From positions 1 through 40,527 of the IMG/VR virus record IMGVR_UViG_3300034022_000863: DNA of 40,527 nucleotides, one strand, 5' to 3'. This DNA comes from a virus. Shown here in pieces: positions 40,133-40,527 of this stretch; the first letter of the stretch is position 1; each line of letters begins with the position of its first letter. The position numbers were made by a program, and so were the translations under genes. The notes beneath the pieces are model-generated. The model ran no database searches and was not told the DNA's origin. It worked only from the letters and a program-made list of their open reading frames with translations.

Positions 40133-40527
40133 ATGAAACTACTATCTAAAAATAATACTAAGATTCTAAAAGGTGAAAAAATCGGTGTCCTTACCTACGG
40201 GCTCTCCCTTGCCCCTGCTAAACTTAATGGCAAAGTGAACCTTTGCCTTTACGCTAGCGCGGGATGCCGGGCGGCATGCCTTTACACGTCAGGCCATGGG
40301 GCATTTTCCAATGTCAAAGCGGCGCGCATGAATAAAACCATGGCATTTATTAATGAGCAGCCAGCTTTCCTGCTCCAATTGGAACAGGATATCCAAGCTG
40401 CCATTAAAACGGCAAAGCGTAAAGGGATGCGTTGCGCAATCCGGCTTAATGTCCTTTCGGATGTGGCATGGCATGAAATGATCGATTTCACAAAATATCC
40501 CGATGTGCAATTCTACGATTACACGCC
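40133..40527 (+). CDS. GP88-family phage protein, 5' part (runs off the window)
   Basis: 131 codons are visible before the window ends. The protein begins MKLLSKNNTKILKGEKIGVL and has LSLAPAK, then NLCLYASAGCRAACLYTSGH with Cys38, Cys45 and Cys49, and GAFSNVKAARMNKTMAF, which I recognise as the GP88 (gene product 88, mycobacteriophage L5) family core. The Cys triad suggests metal or cluster binding. The biochemical role is unknown to me. The gene is driven by the duplicated promoter at 40044. Confidence 0.8.
   Translation, partial: MKLLSKNNTKILKGEKIGVLTYGLSLAPAKLNGKVNLCLYASAGCRAACLYTSGHGAFSNVKAARMNKTMAFINEQPAFLLQLEQDIQAAIKTAKRKGMRCAIRLNVLSDVAWHEMIDFTKYPDVQFYDYT

Overview
The window is a large piece of a tailed bacteriophage genome (Caudoviricetes). 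The evidence is a phage replication set (family A DNA polymerase with proofreading exonuclease, primase fused to an SF3 helicase, DUF2815-type single-strand binding protein, DUF2800 Cas4/RecB-like nuclease, SNF2 helicase, VRR-NUC nuclease, CoiA-like nuclease, cytosine methyltransferase, HNH-AP2 endonuclease) next to a short-tail (T7-like) block of virion genes that ends in a 3192-residue polyvalent protein. Terminase, portal, major capsid, integrase, repressor and lysis genes were not recognised, so part of the genome lies outside the window. Base composition is GC-rich by eye and almost no start codon has a Shine-Dalgarno sequence. Starts lie behind A/C-rich leaders or in ATGA stop/start overlaps. 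This points to a host lineage that uses SD-independent initiation (a Verrucomicrobiota- or Bacteroidota-like host is possible, but that is inference).

Layout. 1-557: the 3' end of one plus-strand gene and one small complete plus-strand gene. 514-18358, minus strand: virion module, read from right to left (395-aa protein, 594-aa tail-nozzle-like protein, 175-aa protein, 342-aa adaptor-like protein, 151-aa cupin-like protein, two internal-virion-like proteins, giant protein). 18359-18566: promoter and stacked terminator hairpins. 18567-32974, minus strand: replication and nucleotide-processing module, interrupted by a terminator-like hairpin just before the HNH gene (20445-20506) and by a folded non-coding RNA leader (27226-27421). 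32975-33614: AT-rich divergent region with repeated TTTTAAGTC boxes, the best origin candidate, and a good sigma70-like promoter facing right. 33615-38197, plus strand: about 17 very small genes chained by ATGA overlaps, several of them around a nearly constant ACAAAACCATGA junction. 38455-40527: a control region with palindromes and repeats, a minus-strand HTH gene plus partner, and two plus-strand transcription units that share an identical operator/promoter layout, the second driving a GP88-family gene that runs off the right edge.

The leftward early genes would copy and process DNA, the leftward late genes build the tail and ejected proteins, and the rightward cassette array is the accessory region.

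The most noteworthy items are: the giant protein, with two ART-like, two zincin-like and one acetyltransferase-like segments and a thrice-repeated RFSLAPA motif behind its middle domains; the folded leader RNA with cobalamin-riboswitch-like blocks; the junction-conserved cassette chain with a 9-codon relay ORF and a frame-breaking 50-bp tandem duplication; and the duplicated operator-promoter units at the right end. All domain names come from motif recognition by eye; no database search was run.
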